Assembly: GCF_000982955.1 (NCBI RefSeq)
Contig: NZ_KQ058845.1
Span: forward strand, 1-64,000
DNA from: Micromonospora sp. HK10
Lineage (GTDB): Bacteria > Actinomycetota > Actinomycetes > Mycobacteriales > Micromonosporaceae
Direction: 5' to 3'
Length of the DNA stretch: 64,000 bases
Positions within the stretch are counted from its first letter, which is position 1. Each line of letters starts with the position of its first letter. This document shows, in pieces, positions 9,774 to 18,446 of this stretch. Position numbers and translations under genes: made by a program. Below the pieces are notes generated by a model. That model ran no database searches, had not been told where the DNA came from, and saw only the letters and a list, made by a program, of their open reading frames with translations.

Positions 9774-10454
9774 GTGGGGCAGAACGAACGGACCGGGCGG
9801 TGCGTGGTCGCGGTGGACGGACCATCCGGTTCCGGTAAGTCCACCGTCTCGCGGCGGCTTGCCGTCGGCCTCGGGGCCCGCTACCTCGACACCGGCGCCA
9901 TGTACCGGGCGTTGACCTGGGCGGTGCTGCGCTCCGGCGTCGACCAGGCCGACGCCGCCGCGGTGGCCAAGGTCGCCGGCGAGGTCGACCTGCGCATCGG
10001 CACCGACCCCCAGGGGTACGGCGTGACCGTCGACGGCGTCGACGTGGCCAAGGAGATCCGCGGTCCCGAGGTGACCGGCGCGGTCTCCGCCGTGGCCGCC
10101 GTGCCCGCGGTGCGGGAGCTGCTGGTCGCCCGGCAACGGCAGGTGATCGAGCACGCCGGCCGGATCGTGGTCGAGGGGCGCGACATCGGCTCGGTGGTCG
10201 CGCCCGACGCCGACCTGAAGGTCTACCTGACCGCCTCCGAGGCGGCCCGCGCCCAGCGGCGCAGCGTCGAGGACGCGGCCGACGTGGCGGCGACCGCCGC
10301 CGACCTGGCCCGCCGGGACCGGCTCGACTCGACCCGCAAGGTCAACCCGCTGCAGCAGGCCCCCGACGCGGTCGAGCTGGACACCACCGAGCTGGGCATC
10401 GACGAGGTCGTGGCCCGGTTGCACGCGCTGCTCAGCGAGCGGGGTGTGGCGTGA
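9774..10454 (+). CDS. cmk: Cytidylate kinase
   Basis: Phosphorylates CMP and dCMP with ATP. The 226-residue protein has the P-loop DGPSGSGKSTVSRRL at the N-terminus, LDTGAMYRALTW, the NMP-binding insert, VEGRDIGSVVAPDADLKVYL, and the late DSTRKVNPL segment. The GTG at 9774 is chosen for its GAGGAGG site seven bases upstream; longer readings would add a basic tail with no homology. The stop is overlapped by a repeat-encoded mini-ORF leading into der. Confidence 0.95.
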   Translation: MGQNERTGRCVVAVDGPSGSGKSTVSRRLAVGLGARYLDTGAMYRALTWAVLRSGVDQADAAAVAKVAGEVDLRIGTDPQGYGVTVDGVDVAKEIRGPEVTGAVSAVAAVPAVRELLVARQRQVIEHAGRIVVEGRDIGSVVAPDADLKVYLTASEAARAQRRSVEDAADVAATAADLARRDRLDSTRKVNPLQQAPDAVELDTTELGIDEVVARLHALLSERGVA

Positions 10455-10516
10455 GCGCGAGGAGCGAGCCGGTTCTGCGAGCCCCGCAGTCGCGAACGAA
10501 GGGCGGCACGGCATGA
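10451..10516 (+). CDS. Repeat-encoded mini-ORF bridging cmk and der
   Basis: A GTG overlapping the cmk stop (GTGA) opens 21 codons, MSARSEPVLRAPQSRT followed by KGGTA. Its TGA overlaps the ATG of der (ATGA). Translation could pass from cmk to der without release. It has the same length and sequence type as the frame after xerD. Whether the peptide accumulates is unknown. Confidence 0.4.
   Translation: MSARSEPVLRAPQSRTKGGTA
10452..10497. repeat. Dispersed 46-bp repeat, copy 3 (between cmk and der)
   Basis: Same unit as at 5152 and 5214, again beginning on the TGA stop of the upstream gene. The middle differs (GTTCTG for GGGTTG). Confidence 0.85.
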
Positions 10517-11919
10517 GCGAGGAGATCGGTGGCTGGGTCGAGCTGCGCGAGCCGGAGGTCGACCCCGACGAGCCGACCGGACCGCAGCCGGTGGTGGCCG
10601 TGGTCGGCCGCCCCAACGTGGGCAAGTCGACGCTGGTCAACCGGATCATCGGCCGCCGCCAGGCGGTCGTCGAGGACATTCCCGGAGTGACCCGGGACCG
10701 GGTGCCGTACGACGCGTACTGGAACGGCCGGGCGTTCACCGTGGTGGACACCGGCGGCTGGGAGCCGGACGCCAAGGACCGGGCGGCGGCCATCGCCGCT
10801 CAGGCCGAGACGGCGGTGGCCACCGCCGACGTGGTGGTCTTCGTGGTCGACGCCATGGTCGGCTCGACCGATGTGGACGAGGCCGCCGTGAAGATGCTGC
10901 GGCGCAGCGCCAAGCCGGTGATCCTGGTGGCGAACAAGGCCGACAACAGCACCATCGAGATGGAGGCCACCGCGCTCTGGTCGCTCGGGCTCGGCGAGCC
11001 GTACCCGATCTCGGCGCTGCACGGCCGGGGCTCCGGCGACCTGCTCGACGCCATCATGAGCGCGCTGCCGGAGGCGCCGAAGATCGTGGAGAACCGCCCG
11101 CGCGGGCCGCGCCGGGTGGCCCTGGTCGGCCGGCCCAACGTCGGGAAGTCCAGCCTGCTCAACCGCTTCTCGGGCGAGGAACGGGCGGTGGTCGACTCGG
11201 TCGCCGGCACCACCGTCGACCCGGTGGACAGCCTGGTTGAGATCGGCGGGGAGACCTGGCAACTCGTCGACACGGCCGGCCTGCGCAAGCGGGTCGGCAA
11301 GGCCAGCGGCACCGAGTACTACGCGAGCCTGCGCACCGCCTCGGCGATCGAGGCGGCCGAGGTGGCCGTGGTGCTGCTCGACGCCAGCGAGGTGATCAGC
11401 GAGCAGGACCAGCGCATCCTCACCATGGTCGTGGAGGCCGGCCGAGCGCTGGTCATCGCGTTCAACAAGTGGGACCTGGTTGACGGCGACCGCCGCTACT
11501 ACCTGGACAAGGAGATCGACCGGGAGCTGCGCCGCATCCCCTGGGCGATCCGGCTGAACCTGTCCGCGAAGACCGGCCGGGCCGTCGACAAGCTCGCCCC
11601 GGCGCTGCGTAAGGCGCTGGCGAGCTGGGAGACCCGCATCCCCACCGCGCAGCTCAACCAGTGGCTCACCGCCCTGGTCCAGGCCACCCCGCACCCGGTG
11701 CGCGGCGGCCGCGCCCCCCGGGTCCTCTTCGCCACCCAGGCCGGGGTCTCCCCGCCGCGGTTCGTGCTCTTCACCACCGGCCCGCTGGACGCCGGCTACC
11801 AGCGCTTCGTCGAGCGCAAGCTCCGCGAGGAGTTCGGCTTCGAGGGCACCCCGATCGACATTTCGGTACGCCCTCGCAAGAAGCTCGGCCCGGGTGGTCG
11901 CGGCAAAGCCCACGGCTGA
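10513..11919 (+). CDS. der: Ribosome biogenesis GTPase Der (EngA)
   Basis: A 468-residue double-GTPase needed for 50S subunit maturation. Two complete G domains are visible, each with a GRPNVGKS P-loop (one near residue 34, the other near 207). They also carry DTGGWE and DTAGLRK G3 motifs and NKAD and NKWD G4 motifs. The C-terminal KH-like domain ends in PRKKLGPGGRGKAHG. The N-terminal extension of about 25 acidic residues is normal in actinobacteria. The ATG overlaps the mini-ORF stop. Confidence 0.96.
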   Translation: MSEEIGGWVELREPEVDPDEPTGPQPVVAVVGRPNVGKSTLVNRIIGRRQAVVEDIPGVTRDRVPYDAYWNGRAFTVVDTGGWEPDAKDRAAAIAAQAETAVATADVVVFVVDAMVGSTDVDEAAVKMLRRSAKPVILVANKADNSTIEMEATALWSLGLGEPYPISALHGRGSGDLLDAIMSALPEAPKIVENRPRGPRRVALVGRPNVGKSSLLNRFSGEERAVVDSVAGTTVDPVDSLVEIGGETWQLVDTAGLRKRVGKASGTEYYASLRTASAIEAAEVAVVLLDASEVISEQDQRILTMVVEAGRALVIAFNKWDLVDGDRRYYLDKEIDRELRRIPWAIRLNLSAKTGRAVDKLAPALRKALASWETRIPTAQLNQWLTALVQATPHPVRGGRAPRVLFATQAGVSPPRFVLFTTGPLDAGYQRFVERKLREEFGFEGTPIDISVRPRKKLGPGGRGKAHG

Positions 11920-12138
11920 CCGTCCCGCACTCCGCCCTGCCGGGTGCCGCCGTCCATTACCGGCCCACCCGGCACCCACCCACCTTCCCGCCTCAACCCA
12001 CCCCGCCACACCAGTTTCCTAGGATGCCTTAGGGGGAGTGCGGCGCGGCACCCGAGAGGCGGGAGGGCCAGTGCGTGCGGTGCGAAGATCCTGCGCTAAG
12101 CTGTACCGGCTGCCGCGGGGGAGACCGCGCGGAGGCAT

Positions 12139-12212
<74 letters not shown>

Positions 12213-12235
12213 CAAGGTCAAACAGCAGGTCAGAA

Positions 12236-12266
12236 GGCTGGTCCGAAACATCGGACCGGCCTTTTC
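12236..12266 (+). terminator. Rho-independent terminator after tRNA-Pro
   Basis: An 11-base stem (GGCTGGTCCGA, loop AACA, TCGGACCGGCC with one G-T pair) runs directly into CTTTTC. The position 24 bases after the tRNA fits its terminator. Confidence 0.8.
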
Positions 12267-12280
12267 GGCTTTCTGGGGAC

Positions 12281-12324
12281 CACGCCGGTCAAGTGCGTCG
12301 TCCGGCAGTGCTCCTTGACCGCGG
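12281..12324. repeat. 44-bp intergenic element, copy 1
   Basis: By eye 36 of 44 bases match 54657-54700; the last 15 bases, CTCCTTGACCGCGG plus the preceding G, are identical. It contains GGTCAAG and CTTGACC arms that could pair. It precedes the ankyrin/EACC1/CHAT locus; the other copy follows the caspase-EAL locus. Function unknown. Confidence 0.65.
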
Positions 12325-12447
12325 GTCAAGTTTCGAGCGTCCAGCCGGGCTCGCAGCTCTAGGGGGTGCGCGTTGTTCCAGTGAAGGTTGGTTCGTGCCG
12401 CGAAGGATGGGCGCCGGTGGCTACCTTCGCCCGGGCAAAATGGCCGA

Positions 12448-13773
12448 GTGGATGCTCAGCTACTGCGGTTGGTGCAAGCCGGTGATGTGAAGTCCGCCGA
12501 TGCGCTGTTGCGAGCGGTGCCGACGGATGTGCTGGCGGGTGACGAAGGCAGCTCATTGCTGCGTGCGGCGATGGTTGCTGGCTACACCGACGTCGTCGAA
12601 AGCTTGCTTGATGCGGGTGTGGACCCGAACCGGGCTTGGACGGATGGCGCCGACCCGGTCTCCTGGGCGGCTGATCACGGCGCGAGCAGGATCTTGCAAG
12701 AGCTGCTGAGCAGCAACTTGGTGCCGTGGCGGAAGCAGCTGCCGGAGGACGCGGCACGCAAGGCTCTGCAGATCGCGCGGCCGTGGCTGGACGTCGACCC
12801 GGTGCTGGAGTTGCGCCGCCGGCTGGGTGTGGTCCAAGAAGAGTCCGTCGTCGTGGAGTGTGAGCGGATTCCGGTCACCGACTGGGGACTGCACACAACC
12901 CGGATCCGGGTCACGGCCGCCGACGGGCGGCATGCCGAGGTGCAGACATCGCATCGGGCGATAGTCACCTATCTCGAAGGGCGACTCGGTGTACCTGCCT
13001 GCCCTGATGAGCTGTTGGCTCGTGCCCGGTTCTACGCGGACCCGCTCTCGTGCGACTGGGCCGAATCTCAGACCGTGCTCGCGAACCAACGGGACCCGGA
13101 GGAGACGTTCCGCTGGGCCGCGAATCTCGTGGCGCACCCTTCCGTCGACACGAGACGATTCGTGACCGACGTGTTGCACCGGTTGAGCTTCGACGAGCGG
13201 CCCTTCAAGACGCAGGCTCTGGAGGTGCTCAGGCCACGGTTGCGCGCCGAGGAGGATCCGATCGCCTTGGACAACGTGATCGGCGCGTTCGCCTCGTACA
13301 CCGGCCGTGGCGACCTCACCGACCTACTGCCCCACGCCCGTCACCCCAACCCGGAGATCCGCCGCCGGGTAGCCGGCGAACTCTCCGCAGCGATCGGCGA
13401 ACTCCCGCAGACGGCACCCCGTCCCGACCCGCCTCTGATCCCGTTCGCCACCCCGCCGGACGTAGTGGGGACCCTGATCGAGCTGGCGTCGGACGTCGAC
13501 GACCGCACCCGGGCCAACGCTTTGCTCACCCTGGCCGAGTCCGGCATCGACACCCAGGAAGTCCGCGACCTCATGGTCGCTCGCCTGACCGACGAGTATC
13601 AGGACGCGAGAGTTGAGGCTGCTGTCGGTCTCGCTCTCCGCGACGACCCGCAGGGTGTAGACGCTCTGCGGCAGATGGGCGCTCGCGCGCGGTACGACAC
13701 CCATGTCGGGCAGCGGCTTTACTGGGCCGACCGAATCCTGGCGCATCGGGTCGCCGAGCGGCGGATGACCTGA
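12448..13773 (+). CDS. Ankyrin-repeat and HEAT-repeat protein
   Basis: A 441-residue soluble protein of two repeat types. Residues 1-110 hold ankyrin-like repeats (VDAQLLRLVQAGDVKSADAL, then SLLRAAMVAGYTDVVESLLD). A middle segment of about 120 residues is unassigned. From about residue 210 there are HEAT-like helices (LVAHPSVDTRRFVTDVLHRL, HPNPEIRRRVAGEL, DVDDRTRANALLTLAESG). Such proteins are protein-binding scaffolds or sensors. The GTG at 12448 lies 6 bases after a possible -10 box (CAAAAT), which suggests a leaderless message. It sits 160 bp before the EACC1/CHAT pair; a functional link is inference only. Confidence 0.72.
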   Translation: MDAQLLRLVQAGDVKSADALLRAVPTDVLAGDEGSSLLRAAMVAGYTDVVESLLDAGVDPNRAWTDGADPVSWAADHGASRILQELLSSNLVPWRKQLPEDAARKALQIARPWLDVDPVLELRRRLGVVQEESVVVECERIPVTDWGLHTTRIRVTAADGRHAEVQTSHRAIVTYLEGRLGVPACPDELLARARFYADPLSCDWAESQTVLANQRDPEETFRWAANLVAHPSVDTRRFVTDVLHRLSFDERPFKTQALEVLRPRLRAEEDPIALDNVIGAFASYTGRGDLTDLLPHARHPNPEIRRRVAGELSAAIGELPQTAPRPDPPLIPFATPPDVVGTLIELASDVDDRTRANALLTLAESGIDTQEVRDLMVARLTDEYQDARVEAAVGLALRDDPQGVDALRQMGARARYDTHVGQRLYWADRILAHRVAERRMT

Positions 13774-13933
13774 GCAACACGGTCTACGTATCGGGCGAGG
13801 CGGTCAGCTCCTGGACAGGTGCCACGCAGGTCCTGTTACCGATGTGTGCGCAGCTCCCGAGACCGGACAGCCGGCTGCCGGCAGGTCCTTGCTGGGGTCA
13901 CTGTACTTTCTGTACTACCGGTAGAGTGCTCGA

Positions 13934-14407
13934 GTGAGCGAGGCGTGGAAGTCTGGCACCCGAGTCATCTCACCTACCGCCGGGCGCCCAGCGGTGACCT
14001 TGGTTATCGACGACGCCGCCGAGGCGAAGGAACTGTTTGCAGAGGCCCTTGCGGAACTAGACCTGTCCAACATCGAGCTTCGCGCCAGTTTCGCTGGCCC
14101 GTCGCGCGGGGCTGCCGAGGTTCTGCCTGACATCTTGGTGGTCGTCCAGCAACTGGGTGTCGGTGCGGCCGGGTCGGGGATCTGGTTCGCGGTGCAGGTG
14201 GCTATAGGCCGCATTGTGCGGTGGCGCCAGGGAAAGAGACCCGAGTTGACGACGGCCGAGCAGACCGTGACGATCATGATCCCGACCGACCAGGGACCTG
14301 CGCTGCTGCAGCGGGTGACGATCGGAGTTGACGATCTGAACGCGGAGCGCGCGAGTTTCGAAGCACTCGTGCGATCGATGATTGACTCGGCCGGCCATCG
14401 GTCGTAG
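13934..14407 (+). CDS. EACC1-like effector-associated small membrane protein
   Basis: A 157-residue protein. It has an N-terminal strand-rich part (PAVTLVIDDAAEAKELF) and one hydrophobic segment near residues 67-92 (ILVVVQQLGVGAAGSGIWFA). A basic stop-transfer (RIVRWRQGKR) follows, then a second strand/helix part (TVTIMIPTDQGP). This matches what I know of EACC1, the constant component found beside caspase, CHAT and trypsin effectors in actinobacterial conflict systems. Its stop abuts the ATG of the CHAT gene (TAGATG), so the two are surely one operon. The GTG start lies 6 bases after a possible -10 TAGAGT, again suggesting a leaderless message. The family call is by pattern, not by search. 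Confidence 0.6.
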   Translation: MSEAWKSGTRVISPTAGRPAVTLVIDDAAEAKELFAEALAELDLSNIELRASFAGPSRGAAEVLPDILVVVQQLGVGAAGSGIWFAVQVAIGRIVRWRQGKRPELTTAEQTVTIMIPTDQGPALLQRVTIGVDDLNAERASFEALVRSMIDSAGHRS

Positions 14408-17400
14408 ATGAGCGGACAGTCCGACACCCGGCGCGTCCGACTCGAAGGCGGCCCGTGGCCGCTGAGCCTGCCGCGGGTCGTCGCAAGGGCCGCGGTCACC
14501 TGCAGCCAGTGTCAGGCCACGCAGGACCTCGACGTGCTGGCGTCGGCCGACTGGTGGGATCAGGAAGGCCTTCGGATCCAGCGTGAGCACGCGACCGGGC
14601 TGACCTGCCCGGACTGCGGCGCGAGCATCAGCCTGCCGGTCCCGCTGATTCAGCACCGCGATCTTGACGCCATTGAGCTCCTGATCGGGCTGCCGATGAC
14701 CACCACCGGCGACCAGGATCGGGAGTGGATCCGCGAGACCATGTCGGTGCTGAAGCCGTACGTGGGTTCGGCACGCGTGGTGTGCATCCGGGCCACCTGG
14801 TGGAGTGCGCTATGCGACGTGCCGCTCGGGCCGGTACTAACCGGTCTCGAGCCGGTACCACACCTTCCCGAAACCGACCAGGAGCGCCAGGCGTGGATCG
14901 AAGCCACGCGCGCGTCGCTAGAGCTGCCGGACGTCGTGGCGGCACTTACACGGTTCATGTCCGCAGGCGCACCGGCGCAGGCGCGGAGCGTATTTGACAG
15001 CGAGCCGGCGCTCGCCGACCTCCGCTGGCGCTCGACTGTCGAGCTCGCCGGCCGACGGCTGCTGACGGTGCAGGAGAGCGACGACCAGCGGCAGGTGGTT
15101 GCCCAGCGGCTGTCTCGACTGCGGCAGATGGCAGTCAACGGCGAGCCGGACGGGACCGGAGGAGCGCTGACCGATGCGGCGCGCCGCGCGGTCGACGCGG
15201 CCGTTGCCCTGCCTGTCGACCATCCCGAGCGCGTCGTGGTCATCCGCGAGGCGGTCGAGGCCCTTCGGCCGGCAGGCCCGAGCCGGTTACTGGGTGCGGC
15301 GTTGACCACCCTCCTGGCGACCCAGATGGCGGCGCCGCAGCGCTCATCCGGCCAGTGGCGGGAACTTGTGGCGCTGGGCGGTGAAGCAATCGACGTGTGC
15401 CAGCAGGTGTTCGGTGAGGAGCACGAGGCCAGCGTTACGAACGCCCTGAACATGCTGCTTCTGCGCCAGGAGCGGCCCGGCGCGACAACCGAAGAGATCG
15501 CTGCGGTGTGTGCTTCCTACGAGGGGCTCGCACAGTCCCAGGCGATCCGGCGCACTGGCCACGTGGTGGACGTGTTGAACAACCTCGCCGCCGCGCTGGA
15601 CCTGCGCACCGACCTGAGCCGGGGCGAGCGACTGGAGCTGACCCTCGCGCTGTTCGAGACCGTGGAGCACGTCACCCGGCTTGTCCAACCCGCCGATGCG
15701 CGTACGCAGATACTCTCGCTGGTCAACCAGGCTGCCGTGCTGCGCCAACGACTCGTTGGTCCCCGCCTGCGCAATCTCGAGCGCGGGTGGGATTTGCTCA
15801 CCCGGGCAGAGCGGCTTGCCCAGGAGAATGGGGTACTGCGCTCCACGGAAGAGGTGCAGCTGCTGGCCAACAGGCTGAACCTGGCCTACTCGCTGTACCA
15901 GGCCACGCAGGAGCCGGCGCAGTCCCAGCGACTGCTCAGCGCCGTCCGTGCCGCCGTGGATGCGATCGCGATTCTTGACGATGACAACGAGATCGCGATC
16001 ACCACGCTCCTGAACGCGGGCAGTGTCCTCGTCGACCTGCACGTCGAAGCCTGTCGTGCCGGCTACCACCGGCCTGGCTTCCTGGAGGAGGCGGAGGCCC
16101 TCCTGACATCGGCGGCGGACCGATGTCGAAGACTCTTCCCGGCAGGACAGCGCACTCGACTGACTGCGCTACTGAACCTTGCCGCGGTCTACGGGGCTCC
16201 GACGGGCACGGCGGTAAAGGACGCCGCCATCGCGGCCGATCTTTACCGCCAGGTAGCTCATGAAGCGGAGGGATGCTCTCTCGACCACATCGCCACCGCT
16301 ATGACTAACTTGGGGACGCTCGCCATCGGGCAGGGCCAATGGGTAGAGGCCGCTGAGGCGTACGCGAAGGCACGACACGCTCGAGCCGAACTGGTCGCCC
16401 AGACAGCCGGACGGCACACCCGACTCGGGGAAGTCATCGCTTCTGGAGACCTCGCCGCTCGCGAGGCCCTGGCATACGTACGATTGAAACAGCTCGACGA
16501 CGCAGTCCGCGCGCTCGAAGACAGTCGCGCGACGTTGCTTCGGCATCGTTTCAAAATCACATCCCATGTCGAGCCGCCGCACTGCCCCGGGCGAGCGATC
16601 GTGTACTTGGCGTCGTGCACATTCGGCACGATCGCCATCGTCCATCCTCAGGCGCGGCCACGGGTGGCGGCTTACAGTTCGCTGTCCTCGACTGCCGTGC
16701 GAACAGTAGTGACGCCGTTGCTGAACGCTCGCGCGCGCATCGAGCGCATCCTCGCCTTCGATCAAGTCGAGGCATCCCTGCGCGGTCTCGTCGACACAGT
16801 CACCGCCCTCATCCCCGACGAAACCAACGAGCTCTGTGTCGTGGCGTGCGGACCACTGGCCGGAGCGCCGCTGCACGCTCTCGCTGCCAGCGACGGACGA
16901 ACTTGGCTAGAACGGTGGCCGGTCAGATACTGGCCTTCGGGAGCCGTTGCCGCGCGTACACCCGAGCCGGACACCTCCAAGGTCACGCGAGTTATTGCGG
17001 TCGCATCCCAGAACGGCGACTTGCCACTCACCGCGTCGGAAATCGAGGCAATTTCTTCTTTCTGCTCGAACGTGTCCACCCCGCCCAGTGGCTGGTCGAT
17101 CGCCCCATGGCTACGTGGGCGACTTCCACACGCGGACTTGGCCCACTTCGCCTGTCACGCCCGAACCGACCTGGTCGATCCCACGGGCTCGCGATTCGAG
17201 GTCTCTACGGACGAGACGGTCACCGTAGACCAGCTGCTCGACGGGCCCGAACTGGACGGCCTCCAACTCGTCATCGCCTCCGCCTGCCAGGCGGGCGCAC
17301 CGGCCCCTGACGCCCCCGATGAACTACTCGGGATCGCCTATGGACTCGTCCACGCAGGCGCACGCGGAGCTATCACGAGTACCTGGGAAGTGCATGACAG

Positions 17401-17668
17401 CCCCGCAGCGCTGCTCGTTGCCCGCTTGTACCACGAGATCCGACAGCATGCACACCCGGCCACCGCCCTGCGAGCCGCGCAGCTTTGGCTCGCGCAGGCC
17501 AGCAACGACGACCTTGGCCGGCTGTGCGACGACAACGGCCCCGACGCAGGGTGGTTGCCCCGGACCTTGGCTGACAGCCTCCGTGAGCACGTGCTCGCCG
17601 CCGACCGGGACGATAAGCCCTTCGGCCACGGATCCGACTGGGGAACCTTCTCCTACCTCGGTGCATGA
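14408..17668 (+). CDS. Zinc-ribbon, TPR, CHAT-domain caspase-like protease
   Basis: A 1086-residue protein. The N-terminus carries a zinc ribbon with Cys32, Cys35, Cys67 and Cys70. Residues of about 130-750 are helical with TPR-like pairs (for example AMTNLGTLAIGQGQWVEAAE). The C-terminal 250 residues are a CHAT peptidase with His917 in HFACHA and Cys960 in IASACQAG, then AYGLVHAGARGAITSTWEV. CHAT proteases are caspase-fold effectors, often triggered by a repeat-domain sensor and cutting a partner protein. The EACC1-like gene directly upstream marks this as an EACC1-type system. The substrate is not evident. No signal peptide or membrane helix is present. Confidence 0.85.
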   Translation: MSGQSDTRRVRLEGGPWPLSLPRVVARAAVTCSQCQATQDLDVLASADWWDQEGLRIQREHATGLTCPDCGASISLPVPLIQHRDLDAIELLIGLPMTTTGDQDREWIRETMSVLKPYVGSARVVCIRATWWSALCDVPLGPVLTGLEPVPHLPETDQERQAWIEATRASLELPDVVAALTRFMSAGAPAQARSVFDSEPALADLRWRSTVELAGRRLLTVQESDDQRQVVAQRLSRLRQMAVNGEPDGTGGALTDAARRAVDAAVALPVDHPERVVVIREAVEALRPAGPSRLLGAALTTLLATQMAAPQRSSGQWRELVALGGEAIDVCQQVFGEEHEASVTNALNMLLLRQERPGATTEEIAAVCASYEGLAQSQAIRRTGHVVDVLNNLAAALDLRTDLSRGERLELTLALFETVEHVTRLVQPADARTQILSLVNQAAVLRQRLVGPRLRNLERGWDLLTRAERLAQENGVLRSTEEVQLLANRLNLAYSLYQATQEPAQSQRLLSAVRAAVDAIAILDDDNEIAITTLLNAGSVLVDLHVEACRAGYHRPGFLEEAEALLTSAADRCRRLFPAGQRTRLTALLNLAAVYGAPTGTAVKDAAIAADLYRQVAHEAEGCSLDHIATAMTNLGTLAIGQGQWVEAAEAYAKARHARAELVAQTAGRHTRLGEVIASGDLAAREALAYVRLKQLDDAVRALEDSRATLLRHRFKITSHVEPPHCPGRAIVYLASCTFGTIAIVHPQARPRVAAYSSLSSTAVRTVVTPLLNARARIERILAFDQVEASLRGLVDTVTALIPDETNELCVVACGPLAGAPLHALAASDGRTWLERWPVRYWPSGAVAARTPEPDTSKVTRVIAVASQNGDLPLTASEIEAISSFCSNVSTPPSGWSIAPWLRGRLPHADLAHFACHARTDLVDPTGSRFEVSTDETVTVDQLLDGPELDGLQLVIASACQAGAPAPDAPDELLGIAYGLVHAGARGAITSTWEVHDSPAALLVARLYHEIRQHAHPATALRAAQLWLAQASNDDLGRLCDDNGPDAGWLPRTLADSLREHVLAADRDDKPFGHGSDWGTFSYLGA

Positions 17669-17747
17669 CCAGGTCAGCCACGATGATGACCGGGTTTTGG
17701 AGCCGTGCAGCCTCCACGGCAGCGCCGGGGTGCCGGTCTCCTTTGCG

Positions 17748-18446
17748 TCACGGATCGCTCGTCCATCTCTGGCCGAAGCTCGACGGACTTTCAGCCCCGT
17801 CCACCAGGCCGAGGCCGGCCTGTCGCGCCCGAATGATTGCCTGGGCCCGGTCCGCGACCCGCAGTTTGGCGAAGATGTTCGTCACGTGGTTGCGGACGGT
17901 CTTGTCGGACAGGGTCAGCCGCCGGGCAATTTCCCGATTCCCGAGCCCTGCCGCGATCAGGTCGAGGACCTCACGCTCGCGATCCGTGAGTATCGGGAAC
18001 GGTCGGCTGGGCCGGTCCCCGCGGCGGTGGGCTGCGAGCACGCGCAGGACACCGGCCGCGATGTCGGAGCCGAAGACCGCCTCGCCGGCCGCCACCGCGC
18101 GGATGGCGCCCACGATCCGATCTCCGTCCGCGCCCTTGACCACATAGCCTCGGGCGCCGGCGCCCAGGGCGGCGATGACGGATTCGTCGTCATCGAACAT
18201 GGTCAGCACCAGCACGGCCACCTCGGGTGCCGCGGCGACCAGTCGCCGGGTCGCCTCGACGCCGTTGACGACCGGCATGTGCAGGTCCATCAACACGACG
18301 TCCGGGCGCAGCCGTACGGCGAGGTCGAGGGCGTCGGCTCCGTACTGGGCTTCGGCGACCACCTCGATGTCGGGGGCGTCGTCGAGCACGCCGGTCAAGC
18401 CGGCGCGGAAGACGGGGTGGTCGTCGACGACGATGACGCGGATCAC
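17748..18446 (-). CDS. NarL/LuxR-family response regulator
   Basis: A 232-residue two-component regulator. The receiver domain starts VIRVIVVDDHPVFRAGL, with the phospho-acceptor Asp in DVVLMDLHMP, Thr/Ser in LVLTMFDDDE and Lys in GYVVKGAD. A LuxR-type helix-turn-helix follows (LTDREREVLDLIAAGLGNRE, then LSDKTVRNHV). The GTG start overlaps the stop of the histidine kinase gene by four bases, so they are translated together. Targets are unknown; a candidate is the divergent lipoprotein promoter. Confidence 0.93.
   Translation of the reverse strand: MIRVIVVDDHPVFRAGLTGVLDDAPDIEVVAEAQYGADALDLAVRLRPDVVLMDLHMPVVNGVEATRRLVAAAPEVAVLVLTMFDDDESVIAALGAGARGYVVKGADGDRIVGAIRAVAAGEAVFGSDIAAGVLRVLAAHRRGDRPSRPFPILTDREREVLDLIAAGLGNREIARRLTLSDKTVRNHVTNIFAKLRVADRAQAIIRARQAGLGLVDGAESPSSFGQRWTSDP

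Noticed and set aside
10432..12009. 525-codon frame on the - strand opposite der
   Set aside because: Antisense shadow of a highly conserved gene; Arg/Gly/His-rich with no domain, typical of high-GC DNA.
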